A stretch of DNA of 64,000 nucleotides, from the NCBI RefSeq assembly GCF_002002865.1, contig NZ_CP019508.1, positions 2,088,501-2,152,500 on the forward strand, given 5' to 3'. Of this stretch, positions 1 to 9,446 are shown one piece after another. This stretch comes from Brevundimonas sp. LM2 (GTDB lineage Bacteria > Pseudomonadota > Alphaproteobacteria > Caulobacterales > Caulobacteraceae). Positions within the stretch are counted from its first letter, which is position 1; every line of letters starts with the position of its first letter. The notes below the pieces were generated by a model, which made no database searches, was not told the DNA's origin, and was given only the letters and a program-made list of their open reading frames with translations. Made by a program: the position numbers and the translations under genes.

Positions 1-1
1 C

Positions 2-1144
2 GTCGGCGAGAACGTGGCCACCGCGCCCGGCCAGGTGGTCTGGCGCGACGAGCTGTTCGAACTCATCCAGTACGATGCCGCGACGGACCGGCAGCGGGCC
101 ATGCCCCTTCTGATCTTCCCTCCCTGGATCAACAAGTTCTACATCATGGACCTGCAGCCGGAGAACTCGCTGATCCGCTGGCTGTCTTCCCAGGGGTTCA
201 CCGTCTTCGTCTGTTCCTGGGTCAACCCGGATAAGGACAAGGCCGATTTCGGCTTCGACGACTATCTGGAAAAGGGCATCTATCGCGCCGTCGAAAAGAC
301 GCTGGAGCAGACCGGGTCGAAGACGGTGAACACTGTCGGCTACTGCATCGGCGGCACCCTGATGGGCGCGGCCCTGGCCCATATGGCCGCCCGGGGCGAC
401 ACCCGCGTCGCCGCCACCACCTTCTTCGCGGCCCAGCACGACTTCGCCGAGGCGGGCGACCTGCTGCTGTTCACCGACTCGCACTGGCTGAAACAGGTCG
501 AGGAGCAGATGGACGCGGCGGGCGGCGTCCTGCCCGGGGCCGCCATGGCCGAGACCTTCAACGCCCTGCGCGCCAACGACCTGATCTGGTCCTTCTTCGT
601 CAGCAACTATCTGATGGGCAAGTCGCCGGCCGCCTTCGACCTGCTGTTCTGGAACGCCGATCAGACGCGCATGCCCAAGCGGCTGCACCTGGACTATCTG
701 CGCTCCATGTACGGGCAGAACCTTCTGTCCCAGGGCGAGTTCACCCTGGGCGGGATCAAGGTCGACCTGTCGAAGGTGACCATCCCCCTGTATTTCCAGG
801 CGAGCCGGGAGGATCACATCGCCCCGATGAGTTCGGTCTATCGCTCGGCCCGCGCCTTCACCCAGGCGGACGTCACCTTGACCCTGGCCGGCTCGGGCCA
901 TATCGCGGGCGTCATCAATCCGCCCTCGGCCAACAAGTACCAGCACTGGACCAATGCCGCCCTGCCCCCCTCCCTGAGCGACTGGCAGGCGGGCGCGGTG
1001 GAGCACCCCGGCAGCTGGTGGGGCCACTGGGCCGCCTGGCTGCACGACCGATCGGGCGACTGGGTCGAGGCCCGCGATCGCAAAAAGGGCCCCCTGGCGC
1101 CCCTCGAACCCGCGCCTGGACGTTATGTGAAGGTCAAGTCTTGA
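2..1144 (+). CDS. phaC: class I poly(3-hydroxyalkanoate) synthase, 5'-truncated by window edge
   Basis: Polymerises 3-hydroxyacyl-CoA into polyhydroxyalkanoate on cytoplasmic granules. The open frame runs in from the left edge (Val-Gly-Glu-Asn before the first GTG), so the GTG at 14 is internal and the N-terminal third of a class I enzyme of roughly 600 aa lies outside the window. The lipase-like box GYCIGG near window residue 114 holds the nucleophile Cys; the Asp of EDHIAP and the His of GSGHIAG complete the expected Cys-Asp-His triad. PWINKFYIMDL and the C-terminal Trp-rich segment also fit the family. The stop overlaps the TTG start of the next gene. Confidence 0.93.
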   Translation, partial: VGENVATAPGQVVWRDELFELIQYDAATDRQRAMPLLIFPPWINKFYIMDLQPENSLIRWLSSQGFTVFVCSWVNPDKDKADFGFDDYLEKGIYRAVEKTLEQTGSKTVNTVGYCIGGTLMGAALAHMAARGDTRVAATTFFAAQHDFAEAGDLLLFTDSHWLKQVEEQMDAAGGVLPGAAMAETFNALRANDLIWSFFVSNYLMGKSPAAFDLLFWNADQTRMPKRLHLDYLRSMYGQNLLSQGEFTLGGIKVDLSKVTIPLYFQASREDHIAPMSSVYRSARAFTQADVTLTLAGSGHIAGVINPPSANKYQHWTNAALPPSLSDWQAGAVEHPGSWWGHWAAWLHDRSGDWVEARDRKKGPLAPLEPAPGRYVKVKS

Positions 1145-1515
1145 AGCTCGAGCCCAACCTGCTGCTCGCCGTCGCCACCGGCACGGCGCTGATCCTTCTG
1201 GTGCTGACGGCGGGCACCTTCGGCCGGCCGGACTATCTGTTCCGCTATTCCGTCATCGCGATCGGATTTTCGGCCTGCTACGTCGCGCTGAATACGGTCA
1301 TCGAGCGCCGCGCCGCTGCCCCGCCCGAGCCGATGGTGTCGCGCGACGTGCGCAGCCTGCCGTGGGCGGCGTTCATTCCGGCGTTTGTCCTGCTGTCGGC
1401 GGCCGCGCCGGTGATCCTGCAGGGGCGGGACTTCGCCCTGCTCGTGATCGTCTGCACCGTCTTCTTCGGACTGACGGTGCGGTCGGCAATGCGCGTCAGG
1501 CCGGCTGGAAGCTGA
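1141..1515 (+). CDS. small hydrophobic membrane protein of unknown function
   Basis: A 124-residue protein starting at a TTG inside TTGA, so it shares 4 bases with the phaC stop and is probably translationally coupled to it. Hydrophobic stretches lie at about residues 7-24, 32-48, 74-92 and 96-112, consistent with three to four membrane segments. No family is recognised. Its last 20 bases overlap the convergent msrB gene. The start choice rests on the overlap: the longer frame upstream runs through phaC. Confidence 0.6.
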   Translation: MKLEPNLLLAVATGTALILLVLTAGTFGRPDYLFRYSVIAIGFSACYVALNTVIERRAAAPPEPMVSRDVRSLPWAAFIPAFVLLSAAAPVILQGRDFALLVIVCTVFFGLTVRSAMRVRPAGS

Positions 1516-2002
1516 GCGCGACGCCGTTGTTGCAGTAGCGTTTCCCGGTCGGCCGGGGCCCGTCGTCGAACACGTGGCCCTGGTGTCCCAGACAACGGGC
1601 GCAATGATACTCGGTGCGCGGGAAACCGATGGCCAGGTCCGTCTTGAAGCCCAGCGACCCCGGAATGTAGTCGTAGAAGCTCGGCCAGCCGGTACGGCTG
1701 TCGTACTTGGTCTGCGACCGGAACAGCGGCAGCTCGCAGCCCTTGCACACGAAGGTCCCGGCGCGATGCTCGTTGTTCAGCGGACTGGTGCCGGGCCGTT
1801 CGGTGCCCTCGCGGCGCAGGACGGTGTAGCTGGCCGCCGGCAGGCGGGCGCGCCACTGGGCATCGGTGATCCGGCGAAACGGAGAGTTCGCGTACTGCGC
1901 CTCGGACGCGTCGGCGTCTCCGGGCGCGGAACAGGCGGCGAGCCCGCTCGCGGCGGCTCCGAGCAGCAGCGTCCGGCGCGAGGTCGTGAGGGTCTGGGTC
2001 AT
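1496..2002 (-). CDS. msrB: peptide-methionine (R)-S-oxide reductase MsrB, exported
   Basis: Reduces methionine-R-sulfoxide in oxidised proteins. The 168-aa product has a twin-arginine-like N-terminus (SRRTLLLGAA) followed by a possible lipobox LAAC at Cys24, so it is likely exported or lipid-anchored rather than cytoplasmic. Two zinc pairs CKGC (86-89) and CARC (134-137) and the catalytic Cys157 in RYCNNGVAL are all present, with the GWPSF and GHVFDDGP motifs of the family. It is transcribed alone, convergent to the phaC-linked membrane protein. Confidence 0.93.
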   Translation of the reverse strand: MTQTLTTSRRTLLLGAAASGLAACSAPGDADASEAQYANSPFRRITDAQWRARLPAASYTVLRREGTERPGTSPLNNEHRAGTFVCKGCELPLFRSQTKYDSRTGWPSFYDYIPGSLGFKTDLAIGFPRTEYHCARCLGHQGHVFDDGPRPTGKRYCNNGVALSFQPA

Positions 2003-2057
2003 GATGCTACATACGTCGGCATGACCGGCGAAGTTTCAAGGCGGCACATCGCGCGCG

Positions 2058-2996
2058 TCAGACCAGGCCGGTTTCCTCGTCCAGCCCCAGCATCAGATTG
2101 AGGTTCTGCACCGCCGCTCCGGACGCCCCCTTGCCCAGGTTGTCCAGCAGAGCCACCAGCCGCGCCTGTGAGCCGTCGCGATGACCGAAGACGTGCAGCC
2201 GCATCCGGTTGGTGCCGTTCAGCCCCTCGGGATCCAGCCCGGACATGGCCTCGGTCTCGTCCAGCCCGGCCACCTCGACGAAGCGGCTGCCGTCATAGGC
2301 CTCGACCAGGGCCCCGTGCAGACGGTCGATCGACGGCGTCTCCGGCAGGGCCGCCAGCTGCAGCGGCACCTCGACCAGCATGCCCTGGCGATAGGCCCCG
2401 ACGGCGGGCGCGAACAGCACCGGATGGCGCAGGCCGGTGTGCTTGGTCATCTCGGGCACGTGCTTGTGCTGCAGCGACAGCCCATAGGCGCGGAAGGCCT
2501 GGGTGGTGCCGCCCTGTTCAAACTCGGCAATCATTGATTTTCCGCCACCGGAGTAGCCCGACACGGCGTTGACCGTCACCGGCCAGTCGGCGGGCACCAG
2601 CCCGGCCTTCACCAGCGGCCGCATCAGGCCGATGAAGCCAGTGGGATAGCAGCCGGGGTTCGACACCCGGCGCGAGCCGCAGATCTCGCCGCGCTGGACC
2701 GCGTCCATCTCCGGAAAGCCATAGGTCCAGCCGGTGGCGACGCGGAAGGCGGTGGAGGCGTCGATGACCCGTACGTCCGGGTTCTCGATCATGGCGACGG
2801 CCTCCTTCGCCGCCTCGTCCGGCAGGCACAGGATCACCGCATCCGCCGCGTTCAGCGCCTCGGCCCGCGCGGCAGGGTCCTTTCGGCGATCGCCGGTCAG
2901 GGAGATGAAGTCGAGATCGGCGCGCCCCTCCAGCCGCTGCCGGATCTCCAGCCCCGTGGTCCCGGCCTCGCCGTCGATGAAGATGGTGTGGGTCAA
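2058..2996 (-). CDS. argC: N-acetyl-gamma-glutamyl-phosphate reductase (short, type 2)
   Basis: Third step of arginine biosynthesis: NADPH-dependent reduction of N-acetylglutamyl phosphate to the semialdehyde. 312 aa, the length of the shorter ArgC class. The Rossmann motif GEAGTTG is at the N-terminus and the active-site Cys lies in SNPGCYPTG near residue 110, with a His-containing KHVPEM segment further on. Its ATG overlaps the stop of the upstream small membrane protein by 4 bases (ATGA). In many alphaproteobacteria argC sits just after rpsI, as here. Confidence 0.95.
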   Translation of the reverse strand: MTHTIFIDGEAGTTGLEIRQRLEGRADLDFISLTGDRRKDPAARAEALNAADAVILCLPDEAAKEAVAMIENPDVRVIDASTAFRVATGWTYGFPEMDAVQRGEICGSRRVSNPGCYPTGFIGLMRPLVKAGLVPADWPVTVNAVSGYSGGGKSMIAEFEQGGTTQAFRAYGLSLQHKHVPEMTKHTGLRHPVLFAPAVGAYRQGMLVEVPLQLAALPETPSIDRLHGALVEAYDGSRFVEVAGLDETEAMSGLDPEGLNGTNRMRLHVFGHRDGSQARLVALLDNLGKGASGAAVQNLNLMLGLDEETGLV

Positions 2997-3244
2997 CGCA
3001 ACAACTCCCGAAATCCCTCAGGATCGATGGCCATGAAGATGGCGAGTGATCCGCTGGCAACCAGGCCGACAAGCCAACCGATAGTGACAAACCAGTAGGT
3101 GATCGGCTGGTGGCGACGATGAATCTGTTTGGGCCAATAGATGTTGTCCGGACTGGCTATCCCGGACCGAATGTCTCTGATCAGTCGAACGCCACAATAG
3201 GCGGCGAACAACGTCCACAGTCCGACCAGCGCCCAATCCAGCAT
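2993..3244 (-). CDS. small membrane protein between rpsI and argC
   Basis: 83 residues from the ATG at 3244, which has a GGAG about 8 bases upstream; an in-frame TTG at 3256 is possible but less likely. Two hydrophobic segments (about residues 3-20 and 48-70) flank a charged loop containing RSGIASPDNIYWPKQIHRRHQP. No family is recognised. It ends in a 4-base overlap with argC, so the two are probably cotranscribed and separate from rplM-rpsI because of the intervening terminator. Confidence 0.65.
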   Translation of the reverse strand: MLDWALVGLWTLFAAYCGVRLIRDIRSGIASPDNIYWPKQIHRRHQPITYWFVTIGWLVGLVASGSLAIFMAIDPEGFRELLR

Positions 3245-3256
3245 GGCTCGCTCCAA

Positions 3257-3292
3257 AGAAAAAGGCGCTCCAGGTTTCCCCGAAGCGCCTTT
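3257..3292 (-). terminator. Rho-independent terminator after rplM-rpsI
   Basis: Perfect 9-bp inverted repeat (AAAGGCGCT at 3261-3269 with AGCGCCTTT at 3284-3292). Read on the minus strand the stem is followed by a T run, 25 bases after the rpsI stop. It closes the ribosomal protein operon. Confidence 0.85.
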
Positions 3293-3316
3293 GTAATCCC
3301 AGTCGCGGGTCGCGAC

Positions 3317-3841
3317 TTAGCGCTTCGAGAACTGGAAGGACTTGCGGGCCTTGGCGCGGCCGTACTTCTTGCGCTCGACGACGCGGCTGTCGCGGGTCAG
3401 GAAGCCGTGCGGCTTCAGGACCGGGCGCAGGGCCGGCTCATAGTGGGTCAGGGCGTGCGACAGGCCGTGGCGGATGGCGCCGGCCTGGCCGGACAGGCCC
3501 GAGCCTTCGACCGTGCAGACCACGTCGAACTCGGTCTCGCGACCGCAGACGACCAGGGGCTGGGCGATCATCATGCGCAGGATTTCGCGGGCGAAATACT
3601 GCAACTGATCCTTGCCGTTGATGGTGAACTTGCCGGTGCCGGGCATGACCCAGACGCGGGCGATCGCGTTCTTGCGCTTGCCGGTCGAATAGGCGCGGCC
3701 CTGGGCGTCCAGCTTCTGGACATAGACGGGAGCCGAGTTGTCGTAGCCGTTGCTGGAGGTGGTGCCGAGGCCCGCCAGGGCGTCGAAACCGCCCATCTTT
3801 TCTTGAGCGGCGGCCGGGGCTTCGTTTTGCACGTCGGTCAT
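3317..3841 (-). CDS. rpsI: 30S ribosomal protein S9
   Basis: Small-subunit protein whose C-terminal tail reaches the P-site tRNA. The 174-aa product carries an N-terminal extension of about 45 residues ahead of the S9 core ([15 protein letters not shown] onward), usual in alphaproteobacteria. The [14 protein letters not shown] segment and the basic C-terminus ending in SFQFSKR are diagnostic. It starts 2 bases after the rplM stop and is followed by a terminator. Confidence 0.98.
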   Translation of the reverse strand: MTDVQNEAPAAAQEKMGGFDALAGLGTTSSNGYDNSAPVYVQKLDAQGRAYSTGKRKNAIARVWVMPGTGKFTINGKDQLQYFAREILRMMIAQPLVVCGRETEFDVVCTVEGSGLSGQAGAIRHGLSHALTHYEPALRPVLKPHGFLTRDSRVVERKKYGRAKARKSFQFSKR

Positions 3842-3843
3842 GA

Positions 3844-4320
3844 TCAGAGGCTCCGCGAGTTCTTGGACGAGCGCGCCTTGAAGTCGATGACTTCCGGCTG
3901 CTGGGCTTCGTGCGTGTGGCTGGGGCCCGAGAAGATGCGCAGGTGGGTCATCTGCTGACGCGCCAGCGGGCTTTCCTTGGGCAGCATGCGCTCGACGGCC
4001 TTCTCGAGCACGCGCTCGGGGAAGCGGCCGTTCAGCACCTTCTGCGGGGTGGTCGACTTGATGCCGCCCGGGTGGCCGGTGTGGCGATAATAGACCTTGT
4101 CGGTCAGCTTCTTGCCGGTGAACACCACCTTGTCGGCGTTGACGACGACGACGTGGTCGCCCGAGTCAACGTGGGGGGTGTAGGTCGGCAGATGCTTGCC
4201 GCGCAGGCGCATGGCGATGAAGGTCGCGAGACGGCCGACCACGACGCCTTCGGCGTCGATGACGATCCACTTCTTGTCGACCTCGGACGGCTTCAACGCA
4301 GCCGTGGTGCTCTTCAGCAT
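3844..4320 (-). CDS. rplM: 50S ribosomal protein L13
   Basis: Early-assembling large-subunit protein. The 158-aa sequence matches L13: [17 protein letters not shown] near the start, [18 protein letters not shown], and the [21 protein letters not shown] segment. First gene of the rplM-rpsI pair, the near-universal arrangement. The roughly 180 bases upstream, before the heme A synthase stop, hold no gene and must carry the operon promoter. Confidence 0.98.
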   Translation of the reverse strand: MLKSTTAALKPSEVDKKWIVIDAEGVVVGRLATFIAMRLRGKHLPTYTPHVDSGDHVVVVNADKVVFTGKKLTDKVYYRHTGHPGGIKSTTPQKVLNGRFPERVLEKAVERMLPKESPLARQQMTHLRIFSGPSHTHEAQQPEVIDFKARSSKNSRSL

Positions 4321-4502
4321 GAGGTGTTTCCTGAAACAGGGGCGAAACGGGTCACCCCGGAAAGTCCGAAGCGAGCGAAGGCGCGTCAGTAGAGGAAGGG
4401 TCCACAGGCGTCAATGGCCACCTTGAGGCGAACCGCGCCCTAACCTGCTGTTCTCACGTCATTTTTCCATAACGGTACTAAAATACCGCATGAGTCGGGT
4501 GG

Positions 4503-5594
4503 CTACCGGCGTGGTCCGGACACGAAAAGTCGGGATTGCGAGCGTCGCACCATCCACAGATTGGCCGTCGCCAGGGCCAGGACGATCGCCGCCCCCGCCT
4601 GATGCAGCCCACCCAGCCACAGAGGCACGACGCTGACCAGCGTCACGATGCCCAGCACCGCCTGGAGCCACAGCGCCCCGCCCACGACGAAGGCCGACGT
4701 TCCCAGCCCCTCGGCCAGCTTCCAGCGCCAGGCCTGGACCGCATAGACCGTCCCGCCGATCAGCAGGCCGTAGGCCCAGATGCGGTGATTGAACTGGACC
4801 AGCGCCTGGTCGTGCAGGAAGGCCCAGCCGCCCCTGCCCCAGTCCACCGGCGCCAGAAGCGCCCCGTTCATCAGCGGCCAGTCGTTGTAGATGAAGCCCG
4901 CCTTGGCCCCTGCGACCAGGCCCCCCAGAAGGCATTGCACGAAGACCGCGCCCAGCAGGACGGCGGCGCCCCGGCTCCACCCGGTGGACGCGCGATTGTG
5001 CTCTTCGCCCGACCAGGCCTCCAGCCCGGTCCAGATCAGGCCGGCGAAGATGATCAGGGCCAGGCCCAGATGGGTGGTCAGCCGTTCCGGAGCCACGTCG
5101 ACCCGCTCGGACAGGCCCGAGGACACCATCCACCAGCCGATCAGCCCCTGGAGGCCGCCCAGCCCCAGCAGCAGGGCGCAGCGCCAGATCAGCCGCGTCG
5201 GCAGCGCCAGCCGGCCGAGGACCGAGCGCGGCGGCAGCAGGCGACAGGCCAGGAAGACGAAGAACGGGAGGGCGAACACCATGCCGATCAGTCGCCCGAA
5301 CAGCCGGTGCGCCCACTCCCACCAGAAGATGCCCTGGAACTCCGCCAGGCTCATGCCGGCGTTGACCTGGGCATACTGGGGGATGGCCTTGTATTTCTCG
5401 AACGCCTCGGTCCAGTCGGCGGCGTTCAGGGGCGGCAGCGCCCCCATGATCGGCTTCCATTCGGTGATCGACAGCCCCGACCCCGTCAGGCGTGTGATGC
5501 CGCCGATCACCACCATGGCGAACACCATGGCGGCGGTGAAGAACAGCCAGAGGGCCACGGGCCGGGATTGATCGGGATTTCCGAAACGCTTCAT
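4503..5594 (-). CDS. ctaA: heme A synthase, COX15/CtaA family
   Basis: Converts heme O to heme A for aa3-type cytochrome oxidase, in the inner membrane. 363 aa with about eight transmembrane segments. Diagnostic COX15 features are visible: [18 protein letters not shown], the His in [11 protein letters not shown], the His in [29 protein letters not shown] and the His in GGLHQAGAA, which supply heme-ligand histidines. It stands alone, downstream in orientation of nothing obvious, and was not found with other cytochrome oxidase genes in the window. Confidence 0.95.
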   Translation of the reverse strand: MKRFGNPDQSRPVALWLFFTAAMVFAMVVIGGITRLTGSGLSITEWKPIMGALPPLNAADWTEAFEKYKAIPQYAQVNAGMSLAEFQGIFWWEWAHRLFGRLIGMVFALPFFVFLACRLLPPRSVLGRLALPTRLIWRCALLLGLGGLQGLIGWWMVSSGLSERVDVAPERLTTHLGLALIIFAGLIWTGLEAWSGEEHNRASTGWSRGAAVLLGAVFVQCLLGGLVAGAKAGFIYNDWPLMNGALLAPVDWGRGGWAFLHDQALVQFNHRIWAYGLLIGGTVYAVQAWRWKLAEGLGTSAFVVGGALWLQAVLGIVTLVSVVPLWLGGLHQAGAAIVLALATANLWMVRRSQSRLFVSGPRR

Positions 5595-5735
5595 TCGACG
5601 CCTGTCGATAGGACGGATACACTGGCGCCGTGTCCGAAGACGGGCCCGGCGACCGGGGCGGTATGCTCCACCGCCGCGGCAAGATCGAGTCGGGTTTGAT
5701 GACGCAGCCTTCGCCGGATCGGCAGGCTTCAGGAG

Positions 5736-5993
5736 ATGGCCTTGGAATATGCCGATATCGTCGCGGCCGCGGTGGGGGTCTTCGTGATCGCCTGGATCGC
5801 CGACCTGCTCACCGGTCGCCGGGGCCTTTTCGCCGCCTCTCTGGTGGCCGGCGTCGGTGCCCTGTGCGGCTGGTTCCTGGCGGTGCGGGTGTTCGGGGCG
5901 GCGACGATGGACGGATTCCTCTGGACGGTCTGGGCCGTCGGCGGTGCGGTCCTCTGCCTGAGCGCCTTCTACCTGTTCCGGAACACGCGCTGA
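5736..5993 (+). CDS. small three-segment membrane protein
   Basis: 85 residues dominated by three hydrophobic segments (about 8-24, 30-50 and 60-80). The glycine-rich [16 protein letters not shown] stretch is vaguely like the GlsB/YeaQ stress-protein family, but the match is too weak to name it. The stop (TGA) overlaps the ATG of the next gene by one base, so the two are cotranscribed. Confidence 0.6.
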   Translation: MALEYADIVAAAVGVFVIAWIADLLTGRRGLFAASLVAGVGALCGWFLAVRVFGAATMDGFLWTVWAVGGAVLCLSAFYLFRNTR

Positions 5994-6217
5994 TGGGCCC
6001 GCGCACGCGCCGCGCCGTCGCCGCGCTCGGGATCGTGGTGTTCCTGACCGGCTACGTCTGGGCCGCCATCAGCCTGGGGGCCCGCCTGCCCGACCATCCG
6101 CTGGTCCAGCTGCTGTTCTACGGCATCGCCGGCACCGCCTGGGGGATCCCCCTGCTGCCGCTGCTCTCCTGGGCCGAGGGCAAGCCGTTCGGTCTTAGGC
6201 GGTCCCGGCCGGACTAG
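5993..6217 (+). CDS. DUF2842 family small membrane protein
   Basis: A 74-residue protein that begins [13 protein letters not shown], has two membrane segments (about 9-28 and 38-60) and ends in a charged tail. The MGPRTR start and the [22 protein letters not shown] region are typical of DUF2842, a short alphaproteobacterial family of unknown role. The start is fixed by the one-base TGATG overlap with the preceding small gene. Confidence 0.75.
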   Translation: MGPRTRRAVAALGIVVFLTGYVWAAISLGARLPDHPLVQLLFYGIAGTAWGIPLLPLLSWAEGKPFGLRRSRPD

Positions 6218-6324
6218 GGCGTCTGGCTCGCGAAGGCCCAACCGGCGACAGGCGCGCAATCGCCCTCTTCCAGAGAGCCGCCCCGCGACGAACGATGGGT
6301 GAATGTGACCGGGTCAAGGGAAGA

Positions 6325-6401
<77 letters not shown>

Positions 6402-6463
6402 AGAGGCCGGTCCTATAGCGGCGGCTCGCCGCCGCCGCAAACCCTAAAAGGCGGCAATCGTGA

Positions 6464-6892
6464 TCAGGCGGTCAGAACGGCGTCAAGACGCGCCCGGGCG
6501 GCCTCCAGATCAGCGAGAACGGCCCGCAGGCGAACGTCCGCGCCGCCCGTCGGCTCGGCCGACCCGCCATCCACGTCGTCAAGCTCCGCGCTCGGGGCCG
6601 CAGCCATGACGAAGATCCCTTCCGGGTCGCCATAGGCCGCCAGCCGCGCCAGCCCCTGGTCCTTATGCAAACGCTGGACGCCGCGGATGGTCAGGCCTTC
6701 GTCGTGCAGCAGGCGACGGATGGCCTTCAGGAGGACGATGTCCTGGGGCCGGTAGAATCGACGACCGCCCGCCCTTTTGACCGGAGCGATGAAGGGGAAC
6801 TTCGTTTCCCAGAACCGCAGCACATGCTGGGGCGCGCCCACAGCCTCCGCCGCCTCGGAAATTGACCGAAAGGCGTTGGGGCTCTTGGCCAT
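6464..6892 (-). CDS. MerR-family transcriptional regulator (IHF-alpha-linked type)
   Basis: 142 aa. The N-terminal winged helix of the MerR type spans about residues 8-75 ([42 protein letters not shown]), followed by [18 protein letters not shown]. There is no metal-binding cysteine set in the C-terminal part, so it is not a metal sensor of the classical kind; ligand unknown. Its ATG overlaps the ihfA stop by one base. The plsX-fabH-ihfA-merR order is conserved across alphaproteobacteria. Confidence 0.9.
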   Translation of the reverse strand: MAKSPNAFRSISEAAEAVGAPQHVLRFWETKFPFIAPVKRAGGRRFYRPQDIVLLKAIRRLLHDEGLTIRGVQRLHKDQGLARLAAYGDPEGIFVMAAAPSAELDDVDGGSAEPTGGADVRLRAVLADLEAARARLDAVLTA

Positions 6893-7200
6893 CAGGCGCC
6901 GTTGACCGCGCCGTGCACCCGGGACTTCATGATCTGCGAGGCGCGGAAGCTGATGACCCGGCGGGGATTGATCGCGGCCGGCTCGCCGGTCTTGGGGTTG
7001 CGGCCCATCCGGGCCCGTTTCTCGCGCACCTGGAAGACGCCGAAACCCGACAGCTTGACCGTCTGCCCCTGTTCCAGGCTCTCGACGATCAGCTCCAGGG
7101 TGCGTTCAACCAGGCTCGAGCATTCCTGGCGGGACAGGCCGACTTCTTCGACGACGGCCTCGCAGAGGTCCGCTCGCGTCAAGGTCTGTACGTCGGCCAA
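6892..7200 (-). CDS. ihfA: integration host factor subunit alpha
   Basis: DNA-bending nucleoid protein that works as a heterodimer with IhfB in recombination, replication and promoter architecture. Core from [21 protein letters not shown] to the beta-arm [23 protein letters not shown], with the intercalating Pro in KTGEPAAI. I chose the TTG at 7200 because AAGGGG lies 7 bases upstream and it gives the usual length of about 102 aa; a longer frame from a TTG at 7245 adds 15 residues without homology. Confidence 0.93.
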   Translation of the reverse strand: MADVQTLTRADLCEAVVEEVGLSRQECSSLVERTLELIVESLEQGQTVKLSGFGVFQVREKRARMGRNPKTGEPAAINPRRVISFRASQIMKSRVHGAVNGA

Positions 7201-7294
7201 GTGCTTGCCCCTTAACTTCGAGGCCAAATCTGGCCCCGCTCCCAACGCATCTTAGAAAGCGAAAAGCGCGCGAAGTCAAAGCGCACCGCCGCCG

Positions 7295-8272
7295 TTACAG
7301 TCTGAAGGCGCAGGCCCCCCAGGTCAGGCCGCCGCCCATGGCCTCCAGCAGGACCAGGTCGCCCCGCTGGATCCGGCCGTCGCGGATCGCCGTGTCCAGC
7401 GCCAGGGGAATGGACGCGGCCGAGGTGTTGGCATGCAGCGCCACGGTCGAGATCACCTTGTTCTCGTCCAGCCCCAGCCGGTCGCCGACGCCCTTGATGA
7501 TGCGCTGATTGGCCTGGTGCGGCACGAACCAGTCGACCTCTGGCACCGTGATGCCCGAGGCGGCGCAGGCGGCCGTGATGGCCTCGGCGATGTTGACGAC
7601 CGCATGGCGGAACACCTGGTTGCCCAGCATGCGCAGATGACCCACGGTGCCGGTGCTGGAGGGGCCCCCGTCCACATACAGCAGGTCGGTCTTGGTCCCG
7701 TCGGAGCGTAGGGCGAACCCCAGCAGCCCCTGATCGGCCGAAGTGCCCTGCCCTTCGCGCGGCTCGACCACCACGGCGCCGGCCCCGTCGCCGAACAGGA
7801 CGCAGGTGGTCCGGTCGGTCCAGTCCATCAACCGGGTCATCTCCTCGGCGCCGATGACCAGGGCGCATTTCGACAGGCCCCGCGCCACGAAGCCGTCGGC
7901 GACGCTCAGCGCATAGACGAAGCCGGAACAGACCGCCTGGACGTCGAAGGCGATGCAGACCGGGGCCCCCAGCTTGCGCTGCACGATCGAGGCGGTGGCG
8001 GGAAAGGTCAGGTCGGGCGTCGTCGTCGCCACGATGATCATGTCGACGTCCGCCGGCGTCCGCCCGGCATCGGCCAGGGCGCGGCGGGCGGCCTCGGTGG
8101 CCAGGTCGCTGGTCGGCTCGTCGTCGCGCGCCTTATGACGCTGGCGGATGCCGGTCCGCTCGATGATCCATTCGTCGGAGGTGTCGACCGTCTTCGACAA
8201 TTCCTCATTGGTGACGATCTGCTCCGGCAGGTAGGAGCCGACGCCGGTCACGGCGCTGCGGATGACGCTCAC
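7295..8272 (-). CDS. fabH: beta-ketoacyl-ACP synthase III
   Basis: Starts type II fatty acid synthesis by condensing acetyl-CoA with malonyl-ACP. 325 aa. The active-site triad is visible: Cys in VQAVCSGFVYAL (about 113), His in PHQANQRII and Asn in HANTSAASIPLAL. The TSDEWIIERTGIRQRH segment is typical. It overlaps the plsX stop by 4 bases (ATGA), so phospholipid acyl-phosphate synthesis and fatty acid initiation are coupled. Confidence 0.97.
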   Translation of the reverse strand: MSVIRSAVTGVGSYLPEQIVTNEELSKTVDTSDEWIIERTGIRQRHKARDDEPTSDLATEAARRALADAGRTPADVDMIIVATTTPDLTFPATASIVQRKLGAPVCIAFDVQAVCSGFVYALSVADGFVARGLSKCALVIGAEEMTRLMDWTDRTTCVLFGDGAGAVVVEPREGQGTSADQGLLGFALRSDGTKTDLLYVDGGPSSTGTVGHLRMLGNQVFRHAVVNIAEAITAACAASGITVPEVDWFVPHQANQRIIKGVGDRLGLDENKVISTVALHANTSAASIPLALDTAIRDGRIQRGDLVLLEAMGGGLTWGACAFRL

Positions 8273-9390
8273 GAAACGCTCTCTTCTCGGGGGGCGGCGG
8301 ACACAGGGGGCAGGTTTTCCAGAACGGCGCCAAGGCGGCCCAGATTGGCCCCGACGGTCGTCATATAGTCGCTGCGCGCCAGGTCGACGGCGATCCGGAT
8401 GGCGTTGCCGAAGCCCTTGGCGTCGGCCCCGCCGTGGCTTTTGACCACGATCCCGTTCAGACCCAGAAGGGGCCCGCCGTTGATGGCGCTGGGGTCGATC
8501 TTCTGACGCATCGCCTTCAGGGCCGGCATCGCGATCAGGCCGCCCATCTTGGCCTGCAGGCTGGAGGTCAGGGCCTCCTTGAGCAGGGCCGAGATGAAGC
8601 GCGCCACCCCTTCGGCGGTCTTCAGCGCGATATTGCCGGTGAACCCGTCGGTGACGACCACGTCCACCGTGCCCTTGGCGATGTCGTCGCCCTCGACGAA
8701 GCCGTGATAATTGAGGCCCAGGCCGCCCTCGCGCAGGATCCGCGACGCCTCCCGGACCTCGTCATGGCCCTTCATGTCTTCGGAACCGACGTTCAGGATC
8801 CCGACCGTCGGGTTCTGCACGCCGTGCACCGCCCGGTGGAAGGCCTCGCCCATGATGGCGAATTCGATCAGCTGCTCGGCGTCGCTCTCGACATTGGCCC
8901 CGACGTCCAGCACGGCGGTGACCCCCCGCAGCGTCGGCCAGCTGGCCACGATGGCCGGTCGCTCGAGGCCGGGGGCCGACATCCGCAGCAGCAGCTTGGA
9001 GATGGCCATCAGGGCCCCGGTATTTCCCCCGGAGACGATCGCTCCGGCCTCACCGGATTTTACCGCCTCGATGGCGTTCCACAGGCTGGAGCCCTTGCCG
9101 CGCCGCATGGCCTGGGCCGGCTTTTCGTCGGAGGCGATCTTCTTGTCGGTGTGGCGGACCTCGCAAACATCCGCGCTGAGGTTGAACCGTGTCAGCTCGG
9201 CACCGATCGCGGTCGCGTCGCCGTGCAAGACAAAGCGCACGTCCTGGCCGCCGTGGCGGCGGATATAGTCGCGGATACCGCCGACGACGACGGAGGGGCC
9301 ATGGTCGCCACCCATGGCGTCCAGAGAGATCAGCGTGGGGGTTGGCAAGGGGTCGTTCGCTCCGGGCGCGCGCGTCAGGGCGGCGCTCAT
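8269..9390 (-). CDS. plsX: phosphate acyltransferase PlsX
   Basis: Makes acyl-phosphate from acyl-ACP for glycerophospholipid synthesis; peripheral membrane enzyme. 373 aa. The N-terminal ISLDAMGGDHGP motif, the SGGNTGALMAISK motif and VTDGFTGNIALKTAEG are family hallmarks. A short N-terminal extension of about 20 residues precedes the core. It lies 56 bases after DUF177; rpmF, which often sits between them in other bacteria, is absent here. Confidence 0.96.
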   Translation of the reverse strand: MSAALTRAPGANDPLPTPTLISLDAMGGDHGPSVVVGGIRDYIRRHGGQDVRFVLHGDATAIGAELTRFNLSADVCEVRHTDKKIASDEKPAQAMRRGKGSSLWNAIEAVKSGEAGAIVSGGNTGALMAISKLLLRMSAPGLERPAIVASWPTLRGVTAVLDVGANVESDAEQLIEFAIMGEAFHRAVHGVQNPTVGILNVGSEDMKGHDEVREASRILREGGLGLNYHGFVEGDDIAKGTVDVVVTDGFTGNIALKTAEGVARFISALLKEALTSSLQAKMGGLIAMPALKAMRQKIDPSAINGGPLLGLNGIVVKSHGGADAKGFGNAIRIAVDLARSDYMTTVGANLGRLGAVLENLPPVSAAPREESVS

Positions 9391-9446
9391 CTTGTGCCGT
9401 CAGGATACCGTCGTGCCGGGTGGATGCAATCGACCGCGACGCAAGG